DNA of 64,000 nt. It comes from Streptobacillus canis (GTDB lineage: Bacteria > Fusobacteriota > Fusobacteriia > Fusobacteriales > Leptotrichiaceae). Position numbers and translations under genes: made by a program. The stretch covers positions 1 through 64,000 of the forward strand of contig NZ_WOEI01000003.1 of NCBI RefSeq assembly GCF_009733925.1, written 5' to 3'. How positions within the stretch are numbered: the first letter of the stretch is position 1; every line of letters begins with the position of its first letter. Of this stretch, positions 26,239 through 36,141 are shown in pieces. Below the pieces are notes generated by a model. That model had not been told where the DNA came from, did no database searches, and worked only from the letters and a program-made list of their open reading frames with translations.

Positions 26239-28930
26239 AAAAAATATTGCTTTACTAAAAGAAGAAGTAGTAGAGAAGTTAACTAATATGGGTCTTGATA
26301 AAATGGTAGTAATAAGTTCAGCATCTAATAACTTAGAATACTATCATAATATATTAAAGCAAGAAGAAAGTAACTATGAAAGTAAATATGTTAATTTAAG
26401 TTCATATTCTGCTCTTGATTTAGTAGGAGCAAATATTGAAATACTTGAATTTTTAAATAAGAAGGGAAAAGGAATATTATTCCTTGATATCAATTTAGCT
26501 CTAAAAGTATTCTTTGATGAAGTAAGAGTTATGAATTTTAAGGTAGATGAAGAATATAGTAGAGAAGAAATTTTTGAGTATTTAGCTCAAAATGGATATA
26601 AGAAGGAATATACAGTATTAACTAAGGGAGAATTTGCTATTAGAGGTGATATTATAGATATATATCCATCTAATTTAGATAATCCTATAAGACTTGATTT
26701 TTTTGATACTTTACTTGAAAGTATAAAGGTATTCTCAACTTATGATCAAAGATCTAAAGAAAATATAGATGAGATAACAATATTTGGTAATATTTTAAGT
26801 GGTATAGAAAGAGAAATAGTTGATATGCTTTCAATATTTAATGAAAGTAATATAGAGATTTTTTTAGAGAATAAAGAATTTCTTGAAGTTAAATTAGAGC
26901 AAATGACTATACTTGATAAAGATAATGCCCAAACTTTAAAGAAAAGGTTTGAAAAACTATTAGAAAATGGTAATTTACTTGAAGTTAGTAGAAGTAAAGA
27001 TAGAAATTATCAAGATGAAATAAGGGTAAAAAGAGAAAGAATAGAGAAAAAAGGACTTAAATTTAATAGTGTAAATCAAATACTTGAAGGAGATTATGTA
27101 ATACATGTTGAATTTGGTATAGGGATATATAAAGGGACAATAAATATTAATGAAAGAGATTATCTATACATTCAATATGCTGATAACGACAAGCTATATA
27201 TTCCTGTAGAAAAACTAGATAGAATTAGTAAATATGTTTCAGCAGGAACAGCTCCTAAACTTTATTCATTAGGTACTAAAGGGTATAGAAGACGTGAAAA
27301 AAGAATTAGAGAAGATGTTGAAAAATTTGCAAAAGAATTAGTAACGATACAAGCTAAGAGAAAATTAGTAACTAAGCTTCCTTTTGTTAAAGATACTTTA
27401 TGGCAGGAAGAATTTGAAGAAAAATTCCCTTTCAATTTAACTTGGGATCAACAAAAAGCAGTTGAAGATATTAAGTGTGATTTAGAAAGTGGAAGATTAA
27501 TGGATAGACTTTTAGTTGGTGATGTTGGATATGGTAAAACAGAAGTTGCCATGAGAGCTGCATTTAAAGCAATAGAAAATGGATATCAAGTTGCTATACT
27601 TGCGCCAACTACAGTACTTGCAAATCAACATTTTGAAAGATGTCATAAAAGATTTGAAGATTTTGGTATTACGGTAGCTAATCTTTCAAGACTTACAGGT
27701 AAAGGTACAGATGATGTCCTATATGGTTTAAAAGATGGTAAGATAGACTTAGTAATAGGTACTCATAGATTACTTGGAGATGATATTAGATTTAAAAACT
27801 TAGGTCTTTTAATTATAGATGAAGAGCAAAAATTTGGAGTTACAGCTAAGGAAAAAATTAAGAAAAGAAGAGAAGATATACATCTTTTAACTCTAAGTGC
27901 AACGCCTATTCCAAGAACTTTAAATCTTGCATTACTTGGTATTAGAGATATTTCTTTAATACAAAGTTCACCTATGGATAGATTACCAATAATTACAAAT
28001 AAGATAAAAGAAGAGGAAATTAGGGAAGTAATACTTAAAGAATTGGCAAGAGATGGACAGGTTTTCTATATCACCAACAATGTTAAGGGTATGGTAGAAA
28101 AGAAAAAAGATTTAAAGAAACTTATGCCTGAATTTGTAAATATAGAATATATACATGGACAACTAACACCTAAAGAGATAAGAAAAAAAATTAATGATTT
28201 TGATGAAGGTAAATTTGATATATTAATAGCCTCAACTATAGTTGAAAATGGTATAGATATTACTAATGCTAATAGTATAATTATAGAAAAATATACTCAT
28301 CTTGGATTATCACAGATTTATCAATTAAGAGGAAGAGTTGGTCGTGGTAAAAGACAAGGTTACTGTTATCTTTTAGATACTGAGTATAAGACTAAGAAAG
28401 GTAAAGAAAAAGACAAGAGTCTTGATAAGATAGAGGGAGTTGAAGGTGGAGGATATGTACTTTCACTTGAAGATTTAAATATACGTGGTGCAGGAGAAAT
28501 CTTAGGAGAAAAACAACATGGTGCCATAGATATGTTTGGATATGATCTTTATCTTAAAATGTTAAAGAATGAAATTAATAGATTAAAAGGTGAGAAGATA
28601 CAAGAACTTAAAAATACTGAAATTAATCTGTTAAATAATGGATATATTCCTAAAGAATATATAGAAAAAGACGAAAGAATAGTAGTGTATAAAAGATATG
28701 CTGAAGTTCAGAGTATAAATGAGTTAAGAGAATTAACAGAAGAAATAAGAGATAGATTCGGGAAAATACCAGAAGAAATGCAAAATTTCGTTTATTCAAT
28801 GAGGGTAAAGATGTATATGCTAGAAAATGGTATAGATAAGGTTGAAGAAACAAATCATGAATATATCTTAACTTTACCAAACTATATTGTTAAATTAACT
28901 AAAGAAGAATTTGCTAAGAGAATTAAATAA
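26231..28930 (+). CDS. mfd: Transcription-repair coupling factor Mfd, short form
   Basis: ATP-dependent translocase that removes RNA polymerase stalled at DNA damage and recruits UvrA. The UvrB-like module is partly present (GDIIDIYPSNLDNPIRLDFFD near residue 140), followed by the polymerase-interacting RID (DYVIHVEFGIGIYKG near 290), the RecG-like translocase with GDVGYGKTE (about 430-438), DEEQKFGV, SATPIPRTL, and the TRG motif region, then a C-terminal UvrA-binding-masking domain. At 899 aa it is about 250 residues shorter than the usual 1100-1180. Most of the loss is between the UvrB-like module and the RID. All helicase motifs are intact, so it should translocate. Confidence 0.92.
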   Translation: MDRKNIALLKEEVVEKLTNMGLDKMVVISSASNNLEYYHNILKQEESNYESKYVNLSSYSALDLVGANIEILEFLNKKGKGILFLDINLALKVFFDEVRVMNFKVDEEYSREEIFEYLAQNGYKKEYTVLTKGEFAIRGDIIDIYPSNLDNPIRLDFFDTLLESIKVFSTYDQRSKENIDEITIFGNILSGIEREIVDMLSIFNESNIEIFLENKEFLEVKLEQMTILDKDNAQTLKKRFEKLLENGNLLEVSRSKDRNYQDEIRVKRERIEKKGLKFNSVNQILEGDYVIHVEFGIGIYKGTININERDYLYIQYADNDKLYIPVEKLDRISKYVSAGTAPKLYSLGTKGYRRREKRIREDVEKFAKELVTIQAKRKLVTKLPFVKDTLWQEEFEEKFPFNLTWDQQKAVEDIKCDLESGRLMDRLLVGDVGYGKTEVAMRAAFKAIENGYQVAILAPTTVLANQHFERCHKRFEDFGITVANLSRLTGKGTDDVLYGLKDGKIDLVIGTHRLLGDDIRFKNLGLLIIDEEQKFGVTAKEKIKKRREDIHLLTLSATPIPRTLNLALLGIRDISLIQSSPMDRLPIITNKIKEEEIREVILKELARDGQVFYITNNVKGMVEKKKDLKKLMPEFVNIEYIHGQLTPKEIRKKINDFDEGKFDILIASTIVENGIDITNANSIIIEKYTHLGLSQIYQLRGRVGRGKRQGYCYLLDTEYKTKKGKEKDKSLDKIEGVEGGGYVLSLEDLNIRGAGEILGEKQHGAIDMFGYDLYLKMLKNEINRLKGEKIQELKNTEINLLNNGYIPKEYIEKDERIVVYKRYAEVQSINELRELTEEIRDRFGKIPEEMQNFVYSMRVKMYMLENGIDKVEETNHEYILTLPNYIVKLTKEEFAKRIK

Positions 28931-28933
28931 AAC

Positions 28934-28962
28934 TTGCCAAAAGTATATGAAAGTAGTAATAT
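28934..28962 (+). promoter_or_regulatory. Promoter of the broken OMP gene
   Basis: TTGCCA (28934-28939; five of six consensus bases), 17-base spacer, TAATAT (28957-28962). It still looks functional although the gene behind it is interrupted. Confidence 0.5.
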
Positions 28963-28995
28963 CAAAACAAGAAATGAGAGGGAGAAGTGGAAATT

Positions 28996-29718
28996 ATGAA
29001 AAAGTTTTTAGTTTTAACAGTAGTATTATTTAATATGTTATCATTTGCTGAAGCAAAACATAATAGATATAGATTAGATGTTTTAGCGTCATATGATAGA
29101 CAATTAGAAGAATTTGGTGTAGAAGGACCAACAGTTTCAGTAGGATTTATGCCTGAATGGAAAAAAGAGATAAATTAAAAATTAGATGTAACATTTGGTA
29201 CAAAAACATCTGTAGCTATAGGGTGAGCTATCAGAATAGATTATGATACTAGTGATCTTAATTTAAAAGATTGTTATGAAGAAGGATTTACTCCTGAAGA
29301 TTCAGCAAAATGTGAATTAGAAGTTGATAAATATATAGTTCGTCATGCTAAAAAAACTTTTAAAAAGTTTGTACATGGTTCAATTAACTTAATTGGTGTT
29401 GCTGACTTAAATTATAGAATAAATGAAAAAGTAGGAATATATGCTGGTGTAGAAGGAGGATTAGGTATTTTATTCTTATCACAAGATAGAATAATACAAT
29501 TACCTCAAAATCATGAAACTGTTGGAGATTCAACAGTGACATATGATCCAAATAAAACACAAACTATAAAATATGAAAATTTCGGCTTCGAACTTGGACC
29601 AGTAATTAAAGGAACATTAGGAGTTAAGATAAATGACAGATACAATATAGGTGTGTTCGGAGGATACGGAAATAAAGAGCTTGTAGGAATAGAAGCAGGA
29701 TACAAATTTGATAGATAG
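28996..29718 (+). pseudogene. Outer-membrane protein gene with two nonsense codons
   Basis: A single frame runs from the ATG at 28996 (MKKFLVLTVVLFNMLSFAEA signal peptide) to the TAG at 29716-29718, broken only by TAA at 29176-29178 and TGA at 29224-29226. No frameshift is needed. The translated product of about 240 aa has a signal peptide, alternating strand segments (INLIGVADLNYRINEKVGIY, VIKGTLGVKINDRYNIGVFG) and a C-terminal GYKF stretch, which suggests a small outer-membrane beta-barrel. The TGA would replace Trp by one base change. RBS AGGGAG, promoter and terminator are intact, so decay is recent, or the two codons are sequencing or population variants. A GTG at 28987 is a less likely start because it is too close to the RBS. 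Confidence 0.75.
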
Positions 29719-29742
29719 TGGGAATTTTTCCCACCTTTTTTT
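29717..29742 (+). terminator. Rho-independent terminator after the broken OMP gene
   Basis: GTGGGAA (29718-29724) pairs with TTCCCAC (29728-29734), then CTTTTTTT. The stem begins at the last base of the stop codon. Confidence 0.88.
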
Positions 29743-29759
29743 ATGCAAGAAAAAATATG

Positions 29760-29788
29760 TTGAATATATTTGTAATTTATGATAAATT
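29760..29788 (+). promoter_or_regulatory. Promoter of the purine operon
   Basis: TTGAAT (29760-29765), 17-base spacer, TAAATT (29783-29788) with TG one base upstream. The leader of roughly 25-30 bases to the purL ATG is too short for a purine riboswitch. Confidence 0.6.
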
Positions 29789-29820
29789 AGACTAAAAGAA
29801 TATATATTTATGGAGGCCAT

Positions 29821-32800
29821 ATGTCAAACTTAAGATTTTTTGTAGAAAAGAAAAAGCATTGTGACTTTGAATCGAGGAGGTTATTAAAACAGCTGCAAGA
29901 AGAATTGGGTATAATGTCTTTGAAAGATATTAGAATATTAAATTGCTATGATATTTTTAATTCTCCTGATAATATAGAGGATATAAAGAAAATGATATTA
30001 TCTGAACCAGTAACAGATGATATTTTTGACAAGCTAGAATTAAACGGAGAAAAATATTTTGCTATCGAGTTTTTACCGGGGCAATTTGACCAAAGAGCTT
30101 CGTCTGCAATGCAGTGCGTAGACATAATAACAACATCAGATAATAATCTAGATATAACAACTTCTAAAATTTTCATACTATATGGTGAAGTGTCAACTGA
30201 TGAACTTCAAAAAATCAAAAACTATCTAATAAACCCTATTGAAACAAGGGAAAAGAATCTAAACATCCTAGAAAAAGAAAAATTAACTATCAATACGGAC
30301 GTAATTACGTACAATAATTTCATAGACTTAAACTCAGAAGAATTGGAGAACTTAAGAAAAGAACTTGGTTTATCAATGACTTATGAGGATATTTTACATA
30401 TTCAAAATTACTATAAATCAGAAAAAAGAAATCCAACAGAAACAGAAATAAAAGTATTTGATACATATTGGTCTGACCATTGTAGACATACTACATTTGA
30501 AACAAAAATAAATAAAGTAGAATTTCCAGACACTAGTTATGGAAGATTTTTAAATTCTGAATTTGAAAAATATTTAGAAATGAAAGAAGTTGTTGCAAAA
30601 CATAAAAACATTACTTTAATGGATCTTGCAACAGTAATACCGAAGTATTTCAAAAAGATAGGAAAATTAGATAGTTTAGAAGTTAGTGAAGAAAATAATG
30701 CATGTTCAGTATATATAGATGTTGAAACTGAGAAGTTTGATGGAGAAAAAGAAGTTGAAAAATGGTTATTAATGTTTAAAAATGAAACACATAATCACCC
30801 TACAGAAATAGAACCGTTTGGAGGAGCATCTACTTGTCTTGGTGGAGCTATAAGAGATCCATTATCAGGAAGAGCTTATGTTTATCAAGCAATTAGAATT
30901 ACAGGAGCAGCAAATCCATTAGAAAAAATAGAAAATACTTTAAAAGGTAAATTATCTCAAAAGAAAATAACTACTGGAGCAGCTCATGGATATTCTTCTT
31001 ATGGAAACCAAATAGGAATAGCAACATCTCTGGTTTCAGAAATATATCATGAAGGATATAAGGCTAAGAGAATGGAAGTAGGAGCGGTAGTTGCTGCTGC
31101 ACCACTTGAAAATGTAATAAGAAAGAGTCCTGCAAATACTGATAGTATAATATTACTTGGAGGAAAAACAGGAAGAGATGGTTGTGGAGGGGCAACTGGA
31201 TCATCTAAAGAACATACAGATGAATCATTATTTATGTGTGGTTCAGAAGTTCAAAAAGGTAATGCACCAGAAGAAAGAAAAATACAAAGATTATTTAGAA
31301 ATGGAAATGTAACAAGATTAATTAAAAAATGTAATGACTTTGGAGCAGGAGGAGTTTCAGTAGCAATAGGAGAACTTGCTGACGGAATAGATGTTAATCT
31401 TGATTTAGTTCCAGTTAAATATGATGGATTAAATGGAACAGAACTTGCAATATCTGAGTCTCAAGAAAGAATGGCAGTAGTAGTAGCTAAAGAAGATGTA
31501 GAAGAATTCTTAAAAGAAGCTGAAAAAGAAAACTTACTTGCTACAGTAGTTGGAAGTGTTACAGATAATGGAAGATTAATTTTAAGACATAAAGGAGTAG
31601 ATATAGTTAATATTTCAAGAGAATTCTTAAATACTAATGGAGCTACTCAAGAAATAGAAATTAAAGTTGAAGATATAAATGTTAAAGACTTCTTAAGTAG
31701 AGAATTAGCTAGTGAAACATTTAAAGAAAAATGGTCAGAAAATATACAAAAATTAAATGTTGCATCTACTAAAGGATTATCAGAAATGTTTGATTCAAGT
31801 ATAGGAGCAGGAACAGTATTAATGCCTTATGGAGGTAAATATCAACTAAGTCCTATAGATGTATCAATAATGAAGATACCTATGTTATCTAAGAAAACTA
31901 ACACAGCTTCAGCAATAACTTGGGGATATAACCCATATTTAACAGAAAAATCACCTTATCATGGATCTATGTATGCAGTACTTGATTCAGTAGCTAAACT
32001 TGTAGCAGCTGGTGTAGACTATAAAGGAATACACTTATCATTCCAAGAATACTTTGAAAGATTAGGTAAAAACAGTGTTAAATGGTCAAAACCTATGCTT
32101 GCATTACTTGGAGCAATGAGATGTCAGCTTGACTTTGAAATAGCTGCAATAGGTGGAAAAGATTCTATGAGTGGAACATTTGAAAATATTTCAGTACCAC
32201 CTACATTAATATCTTTTGCTGTAAATACTGTAAATGCTAAAGATGTAATATCAACAGATATTAAAGAAGCAGGAAATAGAATATACTTAGTAGAAAATAT
32301 AATAGATGAAGATTTATCATATAATAGTGAAGATATTAAAGTTAAATATGCAAAAGTACTAGAAGAAATGAGAAAAGGAAATATAGTAAGTGCTAAAGTT
32401 GTAGGCATGGGAGGAATTTCTGGTACAATTTCACAAATGTGCTTTGGTAATAAATTAGGAGTTAAATTAACTAATATGGATGTAGACTACTTTGGATATA
32501 AACCAGGAAGTATAGTAGTTGAATCAAAAACAGCACTTGATTTCATTGCTTTAGGAGAAACTACTAAAGAGTATGAAATAAATGTAAATGGAGAAATTAT
32601 TGATTTAGAAACAGTTAAGAACTTATGGTTAGATAAACTAGATCCAGTATTCCCTTATGAATACAAAGAGAAAAAAGAATCAATAATAAATATCTCTAAA
32701 CCAAAATTTGTAGACTATAGCTCAAGTGTTAAATATGCTAAACCAAGAGTATTAATTACAGCATTCCCAGGAACTAACTGTGAATATGATATGAAGAATA

Positions 32801-33534
32801 TATTTGAAAGAAATGGTGCAGTAACAAATATTACTTTATTTAGAAACTTAAATAAAGCTCATATAGAAGGATCAATTGATGATATATGTAGAGAACTTAG
32901 AAATAGTCAAATATTTGTACTACCAGGAGGATTCTCAGCAGGAGATGAACCAGATGGATCAGGTAAGTTCATTGCTGCAGTATTACAAAATCCAAGAGTT
33001 AAAGAAGAAATAGAGAAATTCTTAGCTAGAGATGGATTAGTACTTGGAATATGTAATGGATTCCAAGCCTTAGTTAAATCAGGATTACTTCCATATGGTA
33101 AGATAGGAGAAATAACTCCAGATAGTCCAACATTAACATACAATAAGATAGGAAGACATATATCTCAAATGGTTAAAACTAGAATAGCAACAAATAATTC
33201 ACCATGGTTATCTAGCTTTAATGTAGGAGATGAATTTGATATTCCCGTATCACATGGAGAAGGAAGATTCTTTGCAAATCGTGAAACATTAGAAAAATTA
33301 ATAGAAAATGGTCAAGTTGCAACTCAATATGTTGACTTTGATGGTAATGCAAGCAATGAATTTAAATTTAATCCTAATGGATCAGAATTTGCTATAGAAG
33401 GTATCGTATCACCAGATGGTAAGATATTTGGTAAGATGGGACATTCAGAAAGAATTGGAGAAAATACACTTAAGAATGTAGAAGGAAATAAATATCAAAA
33501 TATATTCAAAAACGGAGTAGAATACTTTAAATAA
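29821..33534 (+). CDS. purL: Phosphoribosylformylglycinamidine synthase (single chain)
   Basis: Step 4 of IMP synthesis: FGAR plus glutamine and ATP gives FGAM. This is the long single-chain form (1237 aa) in which the PurS-like, synthetase and glutaminase parts are fused, unlike the PurSLQ complex of Bacillus. The synthetase part has NETHNHPTEIEPFGGASTC; the C-terminal glutaminase begins PRVLITAFPGTNCEYDM, has nucleophile Cys in LGICNGFQALV and the His/Glu pair near SHGEGRFF. GGAGG precedes the ATG. First gene of eight in the purine operon. Confidence 0.97.
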   Translation: MSNLRFFVEKKKHCDFESRRLLKQLQEELGIMSLKDIRILNCYDIFNSPDNIEDIKKMILSEPVTDDIFDKLELNGEKYFAIEFLPGQFDQRASSAMQCVDIITTSDNNLDITTSKIFILYGEVSTDELQKIKNYLINPIETREKNLNILEKEKLTINTDVITYNNFIDLNSEELENLRKELGLSMTYEDILHIQNYYKSEKRNPTETEIKVFDTYWSDHCRHTTFETKINKVEFPDTSYGRFLNSEFEKYLEMKEVVAKHKNITLMDLATVIPKYFKKIGKLDSLEVSEENNACSVYIDVETEKFDGEKEVEKWLLMFKNETHNHPTEIEPFGGASTCLGGAIRDPLSGRAYVYQAIRITGAANPLEKIENTLKGKLSQKKITTGAAHGYSSYGNQIGIATSLVSEIYHEGYKAKRMEVGAVVAAAPLENVIRKSPANTDSIILLGGKTGRDGCGGATGSSKEHTDESLFMCGSEVQKGNAPEERKIQRLFRNGNVTRLIKKCNDFGAGGVSVAIGELADGIDVNLDLVPVKYDGLNGTELAISESQERMAVVVAKEDVEEFLKEAEKENLLATVVGSVTDNGRLILRHKGVDIVNISREFLNTNGATQEIEIKVEDINVKDFLSRELASETFKEKWSENIQKLNVASTKGLSEMFDSSIGAGTVLMPYGGKYQLSPIDVSIMKIPMLSKKTNTASAITWGYNPYLTEKSPYHGSMYAVLDSVAKLVAAGVDYKGIHLSFQEYFERLGKNSVKWSKPMLALLGAMRCQLDFEIAAIGGKDSMSGTFENISVPPTLISFAVNTVNAKDVISTDIKEAGNRIYLVENIIDEDLSYNSEDIKVKYAKVLEEMRKGNIVSAKVVGMGGISGTISQMCFGNKLGVKLTNMDVDYFGYKPGSIVVESKTALDFIALGETTKEYEINVNGEIIDLETVKNLWLDKLDPVFPYEYKEKKESIINISKPKFVDYSSSVKYAKPRVLITAFPGTNCEYDMKNIFERNGAVTNITLFRNLNKAHIEGSIDDICRELRNSQIFVLPGGFSAGDEPDGSGKFIAAVLQNPRVKEEIEKFLARDGLVLGICNGFQALVKSGLLPYGKIGEITPDSPTLTYNKIGRHISQMVKTRIATNNSPWLSSFNVGDEFDIPVSHGEGRFFANRETLEKLIENGQVATQYVDFDGNASNEFKFNPNGSEFAIEGIVSPDGKIFGKMGHSERIGENTLKNVEGNKYQNIFKNGVEYFK

Positions 33535-33545
33535 GAGGAGGAAAA

Positions 33546-34019
33546 ATGCAAGTAGCAATCATTTTTGGTAGTAAATCAGACTTAGATGTTATGAAAGGAG
33601 CAGCAAATGCTTTAAAAGAATTTGATATTCAATATGAAGCTTTTGTACTTTCAGCGCATAGAGTTCCTGAAATATTAGAAGAAACTTTAGAAAGATTAGA
33701 AAAAGACGGGTGTAAGGTTATTATAGCAGGAGCAGGGCTTGCAGCTCATCTTCCAGGTGTAATAGCATCTAAAACTACACTTCCAGTAATAGGAGTACCT
33801 ATTAATGCAGCTTTAGGAGGAGTAGATGCCCTTTATTCAATAGTACAAATGCCTAAGAGTATTCCGGTAGCAACAGTTGGAATTAACAATTCATACAATG
33901 CTGGAATGTTAGCAGTACAAATTTTAAGTGTTTCAAATGAGGATTTAAGAAATAAATTAAATAGTTTTAGAGTTAAAATGAAAGAAGATTTCAAAAAAAA
34001 TATATCAGTAGAACTTTAG
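33546..34019 (+). CDS. purE: PurE, AIR carboxylation enzyme
   Basis: 157 aa with the PurE fold motifs IIFGSKSDLDVMKGA, VLSAHRVPE, AGAGLAAHLPGVIA and SIVQMPKSIPVATVGI. Class I PurE rearranges N5-CAIR and needs PurK; class II carboxylates AIR directly. No purK is present in this otherwise full operon, which leaves open whether purK is elsewhere, the reaction runs on CO2 without PurK, or this is a class II-like enzyme. RBS GAGGAGG precedes the ATG. Confidence 0.95.
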   Translation: MQVAIIFGSKSDLDVMKGAANALKEFDIQYEAFVLSAHRVPEILEETLERLEKDGCKVIIAGAGLAAHLPGVIASKTTLPVIGVPINAALGGVDALYSIVQMPKSIPVATVGINNSYNAGMLAVQILSVSNEDLRNKLNSFRVKMKEDFKKNISVEL

Positions 34020-34028
34020 GAGGATAAA

Positions 34029-34739
34029 ATGGAAAAAAGAGATTTCTTATACGAAGGTAAGGCAAAACAACTATATACAACAGATGATAAAGACTTAGTT
34101 ATTGTGCTTTATAAAGATGATGCAACTGCAGGAAATGGTGCTAAAAAAGGAAGTATTAAAAATAAAGGTATCTTAAACAATGATATCACTACATTAATTT
34201 TTAACCTTTTAGAAGAACATGGAATTAAAACTCACTTTGTTAAAAAATTAAATGAAAGAGAACAACTTTGCCAAAAAGTTGAAATCTTCCCACTTGAAGT
34301 AATAGTAAGAAACTTAATAGCTGGATCTATGGCGAAAAGAGTAGGTATAGAAGAAGGAACTAAACCTGTTAATACTATATTTGAAATTTGCTATAAAAAT
34401 GATGAATATGGAGATCCATTAATTAATGATCACCATGCAGTAGCTTTAGGACTTGCTACATATGAAGAATTAAAAGAAATCTATGAAATTACAGCTAAAA
34501 TAAACAACTTATTAAAAGAAAGATTTGATAAATTAGGAATTATTTTAGTTGATTTCAAAATTGAATTTGGTAAAAACTCTAAAGGAGAAATCTTACTTGC
34601 AGATGAAATTACTCCAGATACTTGTAGATTCTGGGATAAAGAAACTGGTAAAAAATTAGATAAAGATAGATTCAGAAGAGATCTTGGAGATATAGAAGAA
34701 GCATACATGGAAATTTTTAGAAGACTTAGTGTTAAATAG
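34029..34739 (+). CDS. purC: SAICAR synthetase
   Basis: Joins CAIR and aspartate with ATP to SAICAR. Standard 236 aa; begins with [14 protein letters not shown] (nucleotide-binding edge), and has [15 protein letters not shown] and [12 protein letters not shown], all diagnostic for PurC. AGGAGG starts 1 base before the end of purE and serves this ATG at 34029. Confidence 0.97.
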   Translation: MEKRDFLYEGKAKQLYTTDDKDLVIVLYKDDATAGNGAKKGSIKNKGILNNDITTLIFNLLEEHGIKTHFVKKLNEREQLCQKVEIFPLEVIVRNLIAGSMAKRVGIEEGTKPVNTIFEICYKNDEYGDPLINDHHAVALGLATYEELKEIYEITAKINNLLKERFDKLGIILVDFKIEFGKNSKGEILLADEITPDTCRFWDKETGKKLDKDRFRRDLGDIEEAYMEIFRRLSVK

Positions 34740-34747
34740 GGGATAAA

Positions 34748-36127
34748 ATGAATATATTATTTGATAAAATGGAAGAAGAATGTGGAGTTTTTGGAATATA
34801 TTCTAAAAACAAAGAAAAAAATATTTCAAAACTTGCATATTACGGACTTTTTGCCCTTCAACATAGAGGACAAGAAAGTGCTGGTATAAGTGTTTCTTTA
34901 AATGGAGAAATACAAACATACAAGAATATGGGCCTAGTTGCTAAAGTTTTTGATGAAAAAATATTAGATGACTTAAAAGGAAATATTGCTATAGGACATG
35001 TTAGATACTCTACTTGTGGAGGATCTAAAATTGAAAATTGCCAACCTTTAGAATCTAAATTTAAATTAGGACATATAGCTGTTGCTCATAATGGTAACCT
35101 TATTAATGCTGATATAATTAGAGAATTAATGGAAGATGGTGGATCAACTTTCACAACTACTATAGATTCAGAGGTTATTATTAAATTAATAGCTAAAAAG
35201 GCAAAAAAAGGTTGTATTAATGCAATAAAAGAAAGTGTAATGGCTATTAAAGGAGCTTATGCATTAACAATATTAATGGATAATAAATTAATAGGGGTTA
35301 GAGATCCTTTTGGTATTAGACCTCTATGTCTTGGTATGACTGAAGATGGAGACTATATCTTAGCTTCTGAATCATGTGCATTAGATGCAGTAGGTGCAGA
35401 ATTAATTAGAGATATAGAAGCTGGAGAAATGGTAATTATAGATGAAAATGGTGTTGAAAGTATTAAATATACTGAAAATAGAAGATTCTCACCATGTTCA
35501 TTTGAATATATTTACTTTGCAAGACCTGATACTATTATGGATGGTATAGATGTATATCTAGCAAGGGTTGAGGCAGGTAAAATGCTTGCAAGACAAAATG
35601 AAATTAAAGCAGATTTAGTAATGGGTGTACCTGATTCAGGTGTTCCTGCTGCTATAGGTTTTTCTGAAGAAAGTAAAATACCTTATGCTCATGGATTAAT
35701 TAAAAATAAATATATTGCTAGAACTTTCATAGAACCAAGTCAAGAAATGAGAGAAAAAGCAGTACTTGCTAAATTAAATCCTATTAAGAGTTCAATTAAA
35801 GGTAAAAGTATCATAGTAATAGATGATTCTTTAGTTAGAGGAACTACAAGTAAAATATTAATAGAAATATTAAGAAAGGCTGGGGCAAGAGAAGTTCATT
35901 TTAAATCAGCTTCGCCACCAGTTAAATTCCCTTGCTATTTTGGAATTGATACTGCAGATAGAGGTGAATTAATAGCTGCAAATAAGACTCTTGAGGAAAT
36001 AAGAGAAGAAATTAATGCAGATAGTTTAGACTATTTAAAACTTGAAAATATGTTAAAGACATTACCATGTAAGAAATGTTGCGTGGCATGCTTTAACGGA
36101 GATTACCCTATAGATATAGTAAAATAA
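34748..36127 (+). CDS. purF: Amidophosphoribosyltransferase
   Basis: First committed step of purine synthesis, PRPP plus glutamine to phosphoribosylamine. An 11-residue propeptide (MNILFDKMEEE) precedes the N-terminal nucleophile Cys12 in CGVFGIYS. The PRPP site is IIVIDDSLVRGTTSKILI. The C-terminal cysteines (CKKCCVACF) together with a mid-protein Cys match the iron-sulfur type of PurF known from Bacillus, which is oxygen-sensitive and fits an anaerobe. Length 459 aa is typical. Confidence 0.96.
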   Translation: MNILFDKMEEECGVFGIYSKNKEKNISKLAYYGLFALQHRGQESAGISVSLNGEIQTYKNMGLVAKVFDEKILDDLKGNIAIGHVRYSTCGGSKIENCQPLESKFKLGHIAVAHNGNLINADIIRELMEDGGSTFTTTIDSEVIIKLIAKKAKKGCINAIKESVMAIKGAYALTILMDNKLIGVRDPFGIRPLCLGMTEDGDYILASESCALDAVGAELIRDIEAGEMVIIDENGVESIKYTENRRFSPCSFEYIYFARPDTIMDGIDVYLARVEAGKMLARQNEIKADLVMGVPDSGVPAAIGFSEESKIPYAHGLIKNKYIARTFIEPSQEMREKAVLAKLNPIKSSIKGKSIIVIDDSLVRGTTSKILIEILRKAGAREVHFKSASPPVKFPCYFGIDTADRGELIAANKTLEEIREEINADSLDYLKLENMLKTLPCKKCCVACFNGDYPIDIVK

Positions 36128-36141
36128 GGATGGTGAAGTGT

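Noticed and set aside
29176-29226. Stop-codon recoding (TGA as Trp or readthrough) in the OMP gene
   Set aside because: murD, hemZ-like and other clear genes in the window end in TGA, so TGA is an ordinary stop; the first interruption is TAA, which recoding of TGA would not fix.
29789-29820. Purine riboswitch before purL
   Set aside because: The leader between the predicted start and the RBS is about 25 bases, far too short for the aptamer.
36130-36141. ATG 36130 as the purM start
   Set aside because: The only ribosome site, AAGGA, ends on the first base of this ATG; GTG 36142 has usable spacing and matches the family N-terminus.
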